DNA of 64,000 nucleotides, from contig CM068541.1 of the NCBI GenBank assembly GCA_035048495.1, positions 5,277,929 through 5,341,928 of the forward strand, in the 5' to 3' direction. A program made the position numbers and the translations under genes. The notes below the pieces were generated by a model. The model did no database searches, was not told the origin of the DNA, and saw only the letters and a program-made list of their open reading frames with translations. Shown here one piece after another: positions 45,901 to 60,900 of the stretch. This DNA comes from Euptelea pleiosperma. Lineage: Eukaryota; Streptophyta; Magnoliopsida; Ranunculales; Eupteleaceae. Within the stretch, counting starts at the first letter, position 1. Each line of letters opens with the position of its first letter.

Positions 45901-48900
45901 AAAGGCACTTAAATTGTCTTTTGAATGCATAGTGTATGATTACTGATTAGTGATTAGTGAGACAGTGACTGTGTTACATCATTCTTGGATAATTGTGCTA
46001 AGATCTTGCCTCCAGAGGTAAACACCGACGATGATATGATTATACAACCACGACAAAAACTAGCAAGGAGAACTCAAGTGGCCTTAACAAAGCCACAAAA
46101 CAGCTATGGGTACTTAAATTATCTTCTGAATGCAGAAAATGTTACCTGTGAGACAATGGTGATGTTACATCAGTAATTATGCCAAATTCATGACTGCAGA
46201 GAAAAACAAAGTGAACTAAACCTGCATGAATATAACTCCATATTTGACCGTAAATAACGCCTCCCAACTGCATACTGGTATACATGGTGCAAATGAAAGG
46301 AATGATCCAAACATTCCATGGTCCCACCTAGGAGATCCCCCAAGCCAAAAGGATGACCAGCCAGATAATCCTAACATTCAATCTATCAAATTCTTTCTGG
46401 ACAGTCAGAAAACGAATATGGAGAACGGACCAAAAAAGTCAATTGATGGATTGTAATGATCATCTAATAGGATTGATCTTTTGTCCTAGGAGATCTCCCA
46501 TGTGGAACCCATCAATTGGTGGGTCTTACCCCATGCAAGTGTGCCATGTCGTGTGTGCTGAAGTCATTGGTAGGCTATATTTACCGTCTAAACTGGCAGG
46601 TACCTTAGATTCCTCGTGATAGAACAGGTAGCAATAAGAAAGCAACTTATGAGGTAGGGTCAAACACGGTGTGAGCTCAGCCACCAATGGAATTCAACTC
46701 AAACTCAGAAATAAATGAAAACCTAGATTACTCAAACTCTGAAATACATGAAAACCTAGATTCCCAGCTCTATACATAGTAAGAGTTGGGCTGTGTGAAA
46801 AGTTCTAACCATGTTACATGATTTCTTCGCACATATCCTACTTATAAAACATGGCACAGGAATAAGATTCTGATGAATTTATATTAGGCCGGTCCGAAGC
46901 CTGGAGAAAGGAAGAGTGTTACGTCAGGTTGACAACCAGTGTAAAATCATGTCAAATCTCTTCAAGTGAATCTGAATTCGAAGTTGGTATCCGGGTGGTG
47001 AATCAGAGCTGGAAGAAGGCCCTTGCCCAGAGGTATAGAGTACTGATAGGGCATATATACAGTCAGAGGCGCACATTGAGTCGTACTCACCATGATGATC
47101 ATCATTACTGAAGTACAATCGATTCCGACATACATACAAAAAGTTGACCTAAATTAATGGTTTAATTGGATGGTGCGAGTTTTCAAATTCAAGCCAACTT
47201 TTTAATAACTTTAGGAATGTGAAAATGACTGATCATTTGTGATAGTCCAACATGATATCCATGTGGACTCTATATGGGTAGGGATAGGTTGACACATATA
47301 CCCAATGACAAATAGTCATGGTCATGGAGCCTACATGGAGATGAGTTGAGGGCTGATTTTTGGTGAGGATGATCTCTTCACCATAGAGATCATCCTCACA
47401 AGAAATCAACCCTCTCTGAAATTTCTAACCCTATCAAATGAGGACTTAAATTTAACAGCGAAAATGGACGATCCAGAATTTTTCAACTTGGGCTCCACTT
47501 TTTATAAGGCTTCAAATGTTAGAATGGGCTGAATTTTGGTGAGGATGATCGCCCTGATTTTTGGTTAGAATGGGCTTCAAAGCCGTGAAACCATTCGTTT
47601 TCCAATATTGAATCATAGGAAAAATGATATAAGCATTATAGCAGGAAAAAAACAGTACATCTACTACTGTAGTTTTTTTTTTTTTTTCTGAATATTAACA
47701 TTCTACTGTAATCTATACTCAGGGTGTGTGCACACCAGCCGTACGAATAACCACTTCTCAACTTAAATTTGCACCATAATTTTCACTTGGTGCCTGAAGA
47801 ACATTCCTGTAATTCTATCATCCCAATGCGACTCCTACAAACGAAACTCTTATGTATCATTAATCTACTGCATCGGAAGGTGCTTCATGAATATAGACCA
47901 CCTATAAATATCATTCCGGATCTACGATGATACCAAACCCACCATCCCCTGGCTATTCAATATCTCTGTACCCATTCTAATCACAGGGTAATAACACAAA
48001 GTACAACTGTTGTTCTGGTGGCTCACAAATTATAGTCAGAAAAGTGAAATCTACCTTTGGTTGAATAACGTCATAGTTTTTGAATGAGCACTTCTTTCCA
48101 GTTTCTTCAAGCTTTTCTTTCATTAAGCAACTGAAATCATTAGCGCCACAGCAAAAATCAACTATCTGTCCAAAAGGAACAAGAAATACTCAGATAATTC
48201 ATAAAAAGTTAAAACAATGATAATAACGGTATATGATACTTTATCAGAACGAACTTCATTGAACCCTCATCCAAGCCCAAATCCTTCAATAATGTTATTC
48301 TTTCATAATCAAATATAAATCACCTATAGTGGAGGCTTTCATCAACACTATATTGCAGAATATATGTGAAATCACAGGAATATAGAATGAACTCAAACAA
48401 TAAGAACTAAAATCCTGAAACAGAGATTTTCACTATGACTCAAGATTGTATGGATACCCCCTCAAACAGTATTGATATCACCAGAGACTACTAAGTCAAG
48501 TCGCACCTACCTCATGAAATTTTAAGCCCTGATTTCTGTTAGTAGATAAGTTGAGATGAAACATACAACTGGAAGGTCATGCTATGCCAGCTGTTTTATA
48601 TCATCCAGCTTTAACTGTTTTTGTTTAGTTGTATTTTATAGTATTATACTATTATATGACTTTACATTGGTTTCATAGCCAATATGAATAAATCATTCAG
48701 ATTCTCCAGATGTAGCTTTGCACCATAAGTGCTCTCATAGTCTGATGAATCTAGATCTGGACTACTATCTAAGTGAACAGCACCTTCTACTTCTTTTGTC
48801 TATTTCACTGTTTGGAAATTTGAAACCAGAACCCTTCAAAGGCATAAAGCAGACTCAAGCAACTCCAAGATATTTCAACTTCAGAGGAAGATCGTATTGA

Positions 48901-51900
48901 GCTTTTCCATCAGCAGATGTTTGTTTCATTGGACAGCAAGTAGTTTGAAGTGGTGTCCTCGAAGCAAGTTTGAGGTAGATCATTTTATGATCAGTTGATA
49001 GAGAAAGGCAATGTGAGCTCACGGGTATTCAATATTTCGGGAATGCACGATCTCTTGTAAAGGTGTTTATGGATCCACAGATTTTTTTTTTTTTTTTTGA
49101 TAAGTCGAGCAAGAAATATATTGAAAGAAGGAGATCGAGGAGATCTCAAAGTACAAAAAACTATAAAATAAAACACAAGAGCAAAACCAGCTAACTATCC
49201 AACAAGGAATCAAAACTAAACACCATATCTAAAAAGAAACATCCCCTCATTGCATTTTCGGTACCGCCCCAACTATATAAGAGAGCCTTTATGTAAATAA
49301 TAGTTTCCTGAGGTGTTTTTTCTACTCCCCGGAATATCCTTTCATTTCTTTCATGCCACAGGCCCGCCCCATATAACTGCATACGGAATCATCCTCCATA
49401 AAACCTTTCCTCTGTCTGACAGCTTAATCCTTGGCCATCCACCACACAGTGTCCCGATCTTCTCCGGCATAGCCCAAGAGAGGCCCACCTGAGCCAAGAA
49501 GTATGCCCATATCTGTGATGCATAAACACAATGCAAAAGAAGGTGATCCGTGTTTTCCCCATTGGATTTGCACATAGAACAGAAGTTTACCATGATCCAC
49601 TTTCGTGCAACCAGATTTTCCACAGTAAGTATTTTGTTCAAGGATGAGGTCCATGCAAAGAAGTGAATTTTTGAAGGCACCTTGGCTTTCCAAATAGCAG
49701 GGCTAAAATGCAAGGGAGGTTGTGAAGTGGTTGAACTAGGATTGGAAAGGTTTTCATAGAAGGATTTAACCAAAAAACTCCTAGATTTGGAATGGACCCA
49801 AATGAGATAGTCTTCCTCCGACGATGAGACTATATGATTGTGCATTAAGTCCGTCAGGGATGCCAACTGTTCTTTTTCCCATTCTAAGAGGTTTCTTCTG
49901 AGCCCTAAATCCCAGGACCTCTCCTGACCGCTCTATGTGCCCATTGAGGCAATGAAGTTCCCTTTTTTTTTAGATAGGGAATATAGACACCGGTACACCT
50001 CCATAAGGCCTCGATTGCCACACCAGGTATCCTCTCAAAATCTAATTCTGGATCCATCCCCCAAAACTTTTCTTGTCCCCTCCAAAACTCTCTCCTGACC
50101 TTTTTGTATCCCCTTCCATACCCCACATCCAAACGGCAACCTAGACTCTTTATAGGTCCAACCTCCCAGTTCCTCTCCAAACTTACCTGAGATCACCGAC
50201 CTCCAAAGGGCTCTCTTTTCCTTCCAGAATCTCCAAATCCATTTCTCTAACAAAGCTAGATTCATCTGTCTGATTCTCCTGCAACATAGACCCCCTTGGT
50301 TCTTTGGCAGACAAACTTGTTCCCATCTCACCAGGTGATAACAAAACGTGTTCTCCTTGTCATGCCAAAGAAAATTTCTCATCATACTTTCAATCTTTTT
50401 CTCTACTTCTACTGGGACTGAGAACAAAGATAGAAGATAAAGGGTTGGATTTCACATTCCACAGAAATTTGCCAAAGCCCATAGTTGACATTGAACGCCG
50501 ACAAACTTTAACTCTCACACAAAGTAGTTCTTCCATCTCCATCAACTCCAACTCCTACTGGTGCTATCTCCACCTGTTGCCTGGATCTCCATCTCATCAG
50601 CTCTGCTTCTTTGAACAAAGTCACTGTCGCCAAATCAATTGTCGTCAGAATCTTTGTGTTTGAACAAATAAGGCTAACCATGGAAAGAAGTGTCACATGA
50701 GTGAAAGGGCAAGTGAGGTAGCTCCGGGAGCCGCCTAAACCAAGTAAATGGCCATTTGAGTGTTATTGAATAGACAAGCAAGGAGAGAGTTGACTCATGA
50801 AGGAAACTTTGTGGGTGAGGGTTCTTGTCACATTTTTCCATACACAATGGTTGACGCAAGATGGGAGTACCGTTCCGCGATTTGTGAAGGAATGAAGAGG
50901 GAAGGTTACTATTCACACGGTACTATTCACGTGACGCTATTCATAGCTGTGATCAATGATTAGGGTTTCGAGATAAAAGAGATATGGTTGGGTTTTCTTA
51001 GGTAAGAAATTTACTAAAAAAAGATAAGATAATAAGAGGGAGAGATAGGGATAAAAAGATACCTTCGGCTTCACACCGATTTAGCTTGGCTTCGCACCAA
51101 GAGAAGATGGCTTCACACCAAGAGAGAGATTTCTCAAAAAGAATTCTATTTCATTCATAATTTTTCATTATTAAAATCAAAGGGTACATCACCTTTTATA
51201 ACTCCCTACTTGAACTTTCCAAATTCTAATCTAATTGAAATTAGAAACTCCTATACAAATCAACTATTGCAATCAATAATAAAAATCCTAATTGGAAATA
51301 AAATCTAATTTCAATTGAAAATCCTAATTACATTAAAACAAATCTTCGTGGGGTCCACTTATCTAAAAATAGAAAAAATGGGATTGACTATAAAAAACAA
51401 TTTTTAGATTTACTATAAATAGTAAAAACGAGATTTACTATAAATAGTAAGTCCATTTGCTTGACTGGCATGGATTCGGTGTAACGTGGACTATCGTAGT
51501 AAAATGCTCCCGCATCAATGGTCTTAATTGATACGATTGGAAAGTAGGAAAAGACGAGAAAGCCCCTCCCTAATAATCTTCTATGTTGACACAAGTCCCT
51601 TACTAGAATCGGATGGTGGGCCCTACATATCTTGCAGGGGCTCTCTCGGGTGTCATTAGTGCTTCTCGCAAATAGCAATCCAAGGAAGTGATACCTTATA
51701 GGAGAGGTGTAGAAGGTGCTGCCTTGCGAGTCACAATCTCATCTCTTGGCCTCCAATCCCACGTCCTCTCAATGCCCCTATGCTGACTGTGCTTACCATG
51801 TCACTCATGGTGAGTCCATGTAGCATACACATGGACCTATCTAATTTGTATCATCTACGTTAGTCCCTTGCATCTGAGGAGATTGTGTACAATCTTCGAG

Positions 51901-54900
51901 GCGGGCAAAGATGGTCAATCAAGTGGTTACAACCACATCACCATGCTATTTAGTGTCTTAAATGCTACTTGTAAATTTTAGTCCTTAAGTTATCCGTTGA
52001 ATGTAATATGAGCTTCAATGATGCATTGTGTAGGCGAGAAAGTATGTCCTAGTAGGATCATGCAACAAAAGCATTTAGCAGGCTTTGGGTCCCATGTGCA
52101 ATTCTAATTCAGTTTTGTAACTTTTTGCTCGTGTTATATTGGCAGATCGTGGGATTCTAGTCCCCGTGTACCATGAAGTTTGTTTGCAAACCATCGCTCA
52201 TAAGCCAAAGAGGCAGATGGTTGGATGCAAGCTGTCACTTATATGCCATCAAGGCAAGGCAATTAGCACGACGTCACTCATGCGCCATAGAGGCATAACG
52301 TAGGATTCTAGTCCCCATGTACCACAGGCAGTTTGCAAGCCATCACTCATGCACCATAGAGGCAAGTTAGTTTCCAAGCCATCGCTCATGCACCATAGAG
52401 GCAAGGCAGTTTGCAAGCTGTCACTCGTGCACCATAGAGGCATATTGCAGGATTCTAGTCCCCATGTGCCACAAAAGTTGTTTGTGAACCGTTACTCATG
52501 CAGCATAGAGACAAGGTAGTTTGCGAGCTGTCGCTCATGCCTCATAGAGGCATATAGTGGGATTCTAGTCCCCATGTGCCACGAAGGCTGTTTGCAAGCC
52601 ATCGCTCACGCACCATAGAGGCAAGGAAGTTTGTGAGCCATCACTCATGCGCCATAGAGGCATATTGCGGTATTCTAGTCCTCATGTGCCATGAAGACCA
52701 GAAAATGGGTCCAAGCAAGTAGCTATCCCAAGGCAGGGCCATTTTGACAAAGCAACTATCCTAGAGCCCATGTTGACAAAGTAGTTGTCTTAGGAAAAAT
52801 CTCATATTGACGATGTAGTGTCATGCCATTATCAGGGTGCCATGTAGTGGACGGTATCCAAGTCCAAACTTATAATTATTCATCTCATAGTGTAAAATGA
52901 TAGTGTTGGCAACATAGGGTAAAGAGTAAAAAGCATATGAGGCGACACATTAGAGAAGAGGCCCCGGAGAAATTTGTTGTCAGGGTAGTTATGTAAATAC
53001 CCTTTATGTTATGAAGGCACTTGTCCATGTAAAGTTTATGATATAAATAAGAAGTTTGGAGTCATGTGACAGACACATGCTCTCCTTTCCTCTCTTTCTC
53101 CTTCTCTCTTTCTCATCTCTACAAAACCCCAAACCTAGAATCCAATCCTAACACCGTCAAACCCTAACAATCAACTTGGTATCAGAGCCATCTTCGAGGG
53201 GACACCGACTAGTTGAAGTTTCCGGCAGAGAGTGCTGACGTCATCACTGGTGTCATGGAGCCGTACAATTGACGTCCAATTAACAATAGCCTTCACCTTT
53301 TCGGGATCCACCTCAATACCCCTTGCGGATACAATAAACCCAAGAAAAACAACTTGTGGACTCATAAACGTGCACTTATTTATGTTAATATAGAAGAACT
53401 CTTACCGGAGTAGTCGCATAACTTGTCACAAGTGTACTTTATGGACCTCCACATCAGGGCTGTAAATCAAAATATCATCGAAATAGACCATTACAAATTT
53501 ATCGATGAATGGCCAGAATAGCTGCGACATGACTTGGCTGAATGTACTAGGAGCGTTGGTATGACCAAAAGGCATAACTAGCCACTCGTACAGCCCATCC
53601 TTAGTTCTAAATGCAGTTCCACTCGTTTCCAGGTTTGATAAGAATCTGATAGTACCCACTTCAAAGATCTATCTTTTTTAAAAACGTGTGCCTCTATCAT
53701 CTTATCAAGCATATCATCATGTCGTGGAATAGGAAACCGATACGTGACGATAGTTTTGTTAATTGCTGACTATCGATGCACATGCGCCATTACCCATCCT
53801 TACATGTTAAGAGAGCTGAGACAGTACATGGGCTCAAGCTCTCACGAATCAATCCTTTGTCCAACACTTCACCAATCTGCTTGTGGAGCTCCTCATACTC
53901 TATCAGGATCATGCGGTATGGTCGCAAGTTGGGAGTGATGCTCCCGACAGTAAATCAATGGCGTGTTGTATTTCTCGCATGGGTGGCAATTCTCGCGATG
54001 ATACATCCAGTAACCAGTATTATATTTGAAAAATCAAATAATATTCCATGAATAGCCTCCGAGATGGTCGATTCAGTAACTGTGGACTATGGTCCCTCTA
54101 CCGTCCGGCCAGCCAGCATGTATACAACCCGTCTCAAAGCTTTCAGCCTCCAATTTATGCAAAGTCAACACATGCAGGTTGCGTTGTCTGTAATCCCACG
54201 TCCTCTTGATCCCCCAATGTTGATTGTGCTTGCCATATCAGTCATGGTGAGTCCACGTTGCATGCACGTGGACCTATACAAATTGCACCATCTAAATTTT
54301 TCCACAAGTTGTTTCTACAGATTTGATCTGGTGTCATCTCCACTCTTGAAGTTCGCATGGTTCCCCCTTGAAAAGTAATGGAGATGAAGAGAGAGAGAGA
54401 GAAATGGGGATTACAAGGAGATGTCATCCACTATAATACAAAAAGGCTAAGAGCACCATCCTTAACTAGAGCATCTGCTTTTTCATTGGCACTCCTAAGC
54501 ATATGGCAATACCTAATGTTCAAATTATCAACAAGATCCCTAATGTTCGGTAATCGCTAGGGCCCAGTACTTTTCCCTCGCCCAAGAAAAACATTAGAAT
54601 CCCCTTCAAATCTTCAATGATCAACACCTAACAAAGGCATCAACATAGACCTTCGAACCCTCAAGGAGAGGAAGGGTTTTTCAGAAATTGCTTCCTTATG
54701 CTTTGTGTTGTGCGGCATGCAAAACAAGCAGAATAAGTAAACTTTTTAGAAAATGTTAATAGAGAGGTTCATTGTTTTGGAGTCTCAGTGCTTGAGGTCG
54801 TTGGATTTCTAAAGGGATGGAAGAATATCAATAATATCGCTTATTTGGTAGATTTAAGTTCAAGGAATGTCCTGTACATATCTCAAGTACCAATAAGAAT

Positions 54901-57900
54901 CATTCCCCATCATCAAGATTAACAATGCCTTATACCAACTATTTGGGGTCAACAACATGAATCCCATACCATATCTAAACCCATATCTTCTATTAAAGTG
55001 TAACATCTCAAATGCCAGTAAGAATAACAACGTAATTGTATGCAAAGTAAAAGTTACAGAACGTAACCATTTAAGAAGGAAAGAGAATTAGTACAAGTTC
55101 TTACCATGTCACCACTCTGTACATACCAATGAAGCATATCAACAATCTGCACATTAGAACTCATGCTATTAGCATTCCTTAATGGTTTCTAGAAATGGTT
55201 ACTCGCAGTTTAATTTCACAAAGATAAGTACAAAGTGCAATTGCAATTGCAATAACAATAATAGCAACAACAGTAGTAACTACAACATGAACAGAGATGA
55301 AACTTTCTCTCGGTAACTAGGAGGCCCTAATTCATACCAGGCAAATAACCAGAATGCCCTACAGGACAACCTTGAAAAATAAATAATAAAAACTGGTGCA
55401 AAATTAGCAAATACCCTTCATTTTTCAAGAGATTTATCTCCGTAAAAGAACAGAAAATCACATTCATCACACATAAACTACAATTGTTAGATTTTAATAA
55501 CCCTGCACTTTCCCTCTAGTCAGAAACCAGTTGGTGCCACAAGGAAGGTTTGGCCTCAAAATAGGTTGCAACAAGAGGTGAAAACAGTATCAAATTCAAG
55601 TTTCTTACCGGAACCATTGCATTTGCTTTCGAAACATGTGGAAAAGATGAGTTTTGTAACTTTTTTTTGGTAGTGAGGGTTTTGTAACACTTACATGGGG
55701 GAAGGATTTTTATAATGAATGACTATAAATTAATATATAGAAGGAAAAAAATTAATAAAAAATTCGGGGAACAGAGTTCCATATGTACATGAAATATCTA
55801 CATACACTGTCCTTGGCTAGAAAATCAGCTCCATCATTAGCACCACTCAAGGTGTACAATGAATCAAATCAATCAATGATAAATATTAGTAAACATTTAA
55901 ATATTGTTGAATATAAAGACAATTCATACCTCCTTAAGCTTGTCCACTTTCGTAAAATGGCGACCAAAAGATGTATAGCGCATGCCATGGAGAACAGGTG
56001 CAAGATAAACTTTAAGCTTATTCTACAACAATGTGAATGGAAATTAGTACAATACATGGAAGCATGTTCTTCATTCATTTCTTTAATGGATTTTTTTCAT
56101 AAGTAAAGATCAATGTAGTCAAAAGTGGCATACAGACAAGATCATATGCGCACCTAAACGCCTAGGCAATCAGTTTTTTATTTATTAATCTCATAAAATT
56201 AAAGAAATACATATAATATGGTGAAAATAACAACAGAATAGCAATGAAGCACATACAATACCTAAAATATTACTAAACATTAAGAGCAAAATTAAGTACT
56301 GAGTACCGAAGTACTGCATACCAAATAAACATGAAAACCAAAATAGTTTAATAGCTTATTGATGCAGGACTCATGAATGCGAAATGGCATGCAACAGCTG
56401 AGATATCAAATTAATTACCAAGTGCAATAAAATACGTCAAACAACTACCAATCACTTGTCATCAAGGAAGACCACATGAATAATTATGTAGGGGTTTGGG
56501 TCGAATCACAATCCCGTAAGACGGACCCTTACATAATAATCCGCGAGAGCTTAATGGCACCCTTAGGCACCCACCGACTTAAGATCATACAATCAGCGTG
56601 GGGTTCTCTTAGGCCTATTTCAAGACTTAAAGAACAAATCCAAAATCAATTGCTTAGGTGGGAAGCACACAACATCAAGCATGGGTCAAGGTAATGGATC
56701 AAGCATATGCAAGAGTTGCAGATAAATTTCAACCATTCAAGAAACATGGGCAACAAGTGCAGCAGTCCCTTTTGTGTCTGCTAGCTCAAAATAATCGCCC
56801 TAGTCAATCAAAGGAGAGATCGGTGGGGATATGTGGACTGGGTATTGGGGATTTAGTGCTAAGGGTGGGGGATATGATGGGTAAGAGGAGCACCAGCCAG
56901 TAGTATGGGCTGGTGGGGTTGACGGTGGGTGTATTTGAGGGTATTAATGGGTCGGCCAGCAAGTTAGGGAAGGGGCTGGGAGTTGCAGGCTGTAGGGCTC
57001 AATGAGTGTGGGGGATGAAGTACATGACGTGGAAGATGGAGGCACGTGCATGGATGGGACCAGCCAGCATAGGAGAGTGACGCGGGAGGGGCAGTGACGT
57101 CAACTAAGGGATGGGAAGCATTGACGAAGTCAGAAACTGAATCCTAGAGGGTGGCAATGGCGGTTTTGAGCAAGGATGTGGTGGCAATAATGAGTTCTGC
57201 CATTAGAACTCTCCAAAGACCATGGCATGGGGTTCGGTCCTCAAAGGGTAATCATACATGGTAATGTTAGGTGTTTGGGGGCTAGCGGATTCAAGGGGAA
57301 CCACTATAGGTGGTTCGACCATGCACCCAATAAGTATTGGAGGGCATGGTGGGTGGCGGCTATGAAGTTCAGGTCGCCCGAAGTCGTGGCAGCAATGTAG
57401 GTTGGTGGTGAGTGGTTTGGTAGAGGAGGGTTAGAGGAAAGAAGGGCTTACATAAAAGACAAAGAGAGAGTGACAAAAAACACCTAGAACGCATGAACAT
57501 TAAACCACTGGCCTCGCACCAAACCGATTCAGGGAAGAAGATCCAAAAGAAAGCAAGACATCAACCTCCTTCTTGTCTTATTTCATTAATAATCAAACAT
57601 CCACCCTAATCTAAGTCTCACCAAAGTATTTAAACAAAGAGAAATAAACCCTAGCCTAGTCTTGGCCCTTGGATTAAAGCAAGGGTGTAGATTTACATAC
57701 TTCAGATTGTCTTTAATTCAAATTACCAAATAACCCATAAACAAGCAAGTAAACTACGATTATTCTATCCTCCATAAAAAATGGGTCGGACCCAAGAAGA
57801 TGGGCCCAAGCTCAATATGCTCCACCATACGCTCCATGTGTACTCGCAACCTCTCCCGAACACAACAACATAGCCCACGTGCACATCTTCCCAGTGTGGG

Positions 57901-60900
57901 GTCTTCCTTGATGTGCCACATGTGCATGTGGGCCTTCAAAAACACCCGTGACCAAGCCACAATGAGATGTGGGCCTTGCTCTTCTTTTCGCGCCTGTAAT
58001 AAACCCTGTATGGCAGCAAGATGTCCGCATCACTTATGCCACGTATAACAATTTAACACCAACAAACAAAACAAAATCAATATCTCAAAGGCCTCAAATC
58101 CCCAAGGTCTCCACACCTTTTTCCCAAAAACATGCTGACAATAAAATCAATAAATTGATCTCCTTCCTCTAATGCATTGCTCTCCTCAAACTCCAAAGGA
58201 GTCATCACTCTCCTCTATTTATGCCCCTCTTCTCCATCCCAACTATGTGGCACCCCTCTCCCATCAATCATCTGCACAACTCTTCAAAGACAACAAAACC
58301 ATTATGTAAATCTGAAATAAGGCTTGAACGGTTCTTTCAGGTTATTTAGAAACTATGGTTTGCCATCCCATGATTGTATCGTCCCATAGGAGAGAGTAGT
58401 TCCACGTTTGGCACAAAAATCAGCAGTAATATTAACTTTTGTCCACGTGGGTGTGATGTAAATTTTGCTGACTTAATATTGACCCTATCTTAGTCAGGTT
58501 TCACCCTCCATGGATATTTCCTTTAGAGAAGGCAGTCACTGCAACTTCAAAGTCAGACTCAATCCAGATGTTTTTCCATCCCTTTGAAAGGGCCCAAGAG
58601 GCCCTTCTTATGACAGCAAAACATTCAACAATAAAATTAGTAACAAACCGGGCTCTAGTGTAGTGACTCACAAAAGTGACTCACGTGAGCCACTAATGAT
58701 CTCGGGCGTCTATTCCGAGAATCCAACAGTGCTTGTGCTTTGGCAAAAGTGCAAGCCAGCTCAGCACTTCTGCCAAAGGACAACCCCCCGTTGGATTCTC
58801 AGAATCAACGCCCGAGAACATTAGTGGCTCCCGTGAGTCACTGGATCCCGACCCATTAGCAACATACCCCAGACTCTCAACAAGAGCCCCAACCACTCTA
58901 CCATTGTTATCGCGAAAAACTACTCCCAAGCCTCCCCTACTGAGGTTCCCATTGGCGGCCCCATCACAGTTAATCTTGATCATTCCTAGTTGTGGAGGGA
59001 TCCACAAAGATTCTTTGGTATGAGGAGCTTTCCGTAGTTTCAGTCCTATGACAAGTTTCTTGAGAATCAAGAGGCCTGTAACCGTGTTGTTCATGGCATT
59101 TTTTGACTGAGTGGCCGCAAACTTAGTGTCAACCAAAACAGACCCAATGAGGTTCTTACCTCCAGCATCATCATGAACCAATAAGTTTGTAGTCTTCAAG
59201 ACAGCAACCATACAAGAAACCACCGAAACGGTCCATAAGTCCTTGATAATCAGGCTGATGTCTTTGCTAAGCCAAAAATCTCCTTCCAATTGTTGATCGT
59301 CCCACGGAATCCAAAAAATCCTGCTATTTCATCCCAAATTTGAAGGGAGAATTTGCACTCAAAAAATAGGTGGTGGTAATTGTCCTCATCATTTTTGCAC
59401 ATGCTACATCTGAATGCAACAAGACTAATGCCCCTCCTTTTGACTTGATCATCAGTTGGAAGGATGTCATGGAAAATCTTCCAAGCCATTGCAGTCGATC
59501 TAAGATGCACAAACCTATTCCATATCGATTTCGCACATTCAACCTTCATGTTCTTTTTCCTGATAACTTCATGTATTGACTTAACCGAAAAATTTCCCAT
59601 CTGTGGTGATCTTCCAAACTCCTTCATCCCAATGAGCTTCTAAGCATGATTGTTTACATCCAAGCCAACCAAATTAAAAGCCCTTTGGACTTCTCTCGGA
59701 ATCTGCCACGTGTTGTTCACCAAGAAATCAGTCATTGTCGCCTTGCATTTCTTCCACACTCTAAAGTTAGCTTCGATCCCATCTTGAATTGCACGTTCAC
59801 CCATCTAGGGTTAGTGCCATAAATCTGTTAGCATATGTGTCCTTTATTGTTATTTCTTTATTTTCATCTTGGCCCGTGCTTTTGTAAAGGGACCCAACTC
59901 ATGTAATAAAGTATCTCAATCTAATCTCATTCTCTCTTCTACTCTTATTCACTTACACTTTTAGGGTTCATATTTCAACTTGGTATTAGAGTGAGAAGAT
60001 CTACACGAATTTTTTCTTTTTTTTTCTTCTGGATTGGCTATAAGGGTTTTTTCTCAAAAACCCGTAAGGTTTTTTGAGGGTGTTGCACCTCTAAAACCCA
60101 AGGGGTTTTCTCCTGAGGGTGCTGCACCACCCAGAAAGGTGTCCTAAGGACAGGAAACCAACTTGCAGTTGCAATTAACCAAATGAAATCTCTTCTTAAC
60201 TCCTCTCCCATTCCACAATCCAAGTGTTTTGCATCTGAACATGGCTTCTTGAAATAAGATATACTCTTAATCAATGTTGTTCTTCCCCCAAATGCTAAAA
60301 TGTTTTCTTCCAACAAGAAAATTTCCTTCCCATTCTTTCTTTCTATCACCGATGCCCAAAAAATACCATTTTTGTGGGTAAGCTAGAGTTAGGTAGACCC
60401 CTACCAGATTTTATTAATCATAAAAAAATTACAATCTGTATAGTATGTACATCCTCTATCATCATGTAAATCTTCTAGCATCATCAGCAATGTATTTACA
60501 AAGATCAGAAGGAAAGAAAGGTGGAAACAAAACAATTTCCCCAAAAGAGATATAAAACGAAATCTGCTGCTCGGTTTGTTTCACAATAAACATGATGCAT
60601 CTCAAAAAATATCATCTGCTAAACGGATGTGTGGATGGATTTAATCGATCTTCTTGCAGTCCAAGTAGGCAGCATTTTTTCCTTTTATATATGAGACTGC
60701 TAACTGAAAATCAGTTTCGAGTACCATTTTGCAAGGCCAAAAGAAGACCATATCAGTTGCTTTAATTAAGCTCATGCTGTGGGACAGATATAGGTTTCTC
60801 ACACTCCGCGTAGGCCAACACAACATCACCATTATGGTTTCTAATAGTACCACCATAGCCACCATATATGTTAAGGATCCATCCAAATTTATACACCAAG

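Larger units (their letters stand above)
58500..60349 (-). pseudogene. Degraded LINE with nested LTR piece and MITE, EDM2 intron
   Basis: On the minus strand, in LINE order: the end of reverse transcriptase ([16 protein letters not shown], near 60280); zf-RVT ([13 protein letters not shown], then [15 protein letters not shown], then [18 protein letters not shown], 59600-59330); and RNase H ([28 protein letters not shown], near 58980). The RNase H frame resumes after the 58645-58854 MITE as [20 protein letters not shown] and then ESDFEVAV (58635-58520). An LTR-like piece (59827 to about 60130) splits the RT from the zf-RVT. It is inactive. Confidence 0.8.

Noticed and set aside
52249..52443. 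64-aa ORF with repeated PLWCMSDG
   Set aside because: It arises from the 39-bp minisatellite read in one frame and is not a gene.
57760..58048. Overlapping ORFs on both strands near 57.8-58.0 kb
   Set aside because: No recognisable domain, and both strands are open by chance in GC-richer sequence. I see only intronic sequence here.
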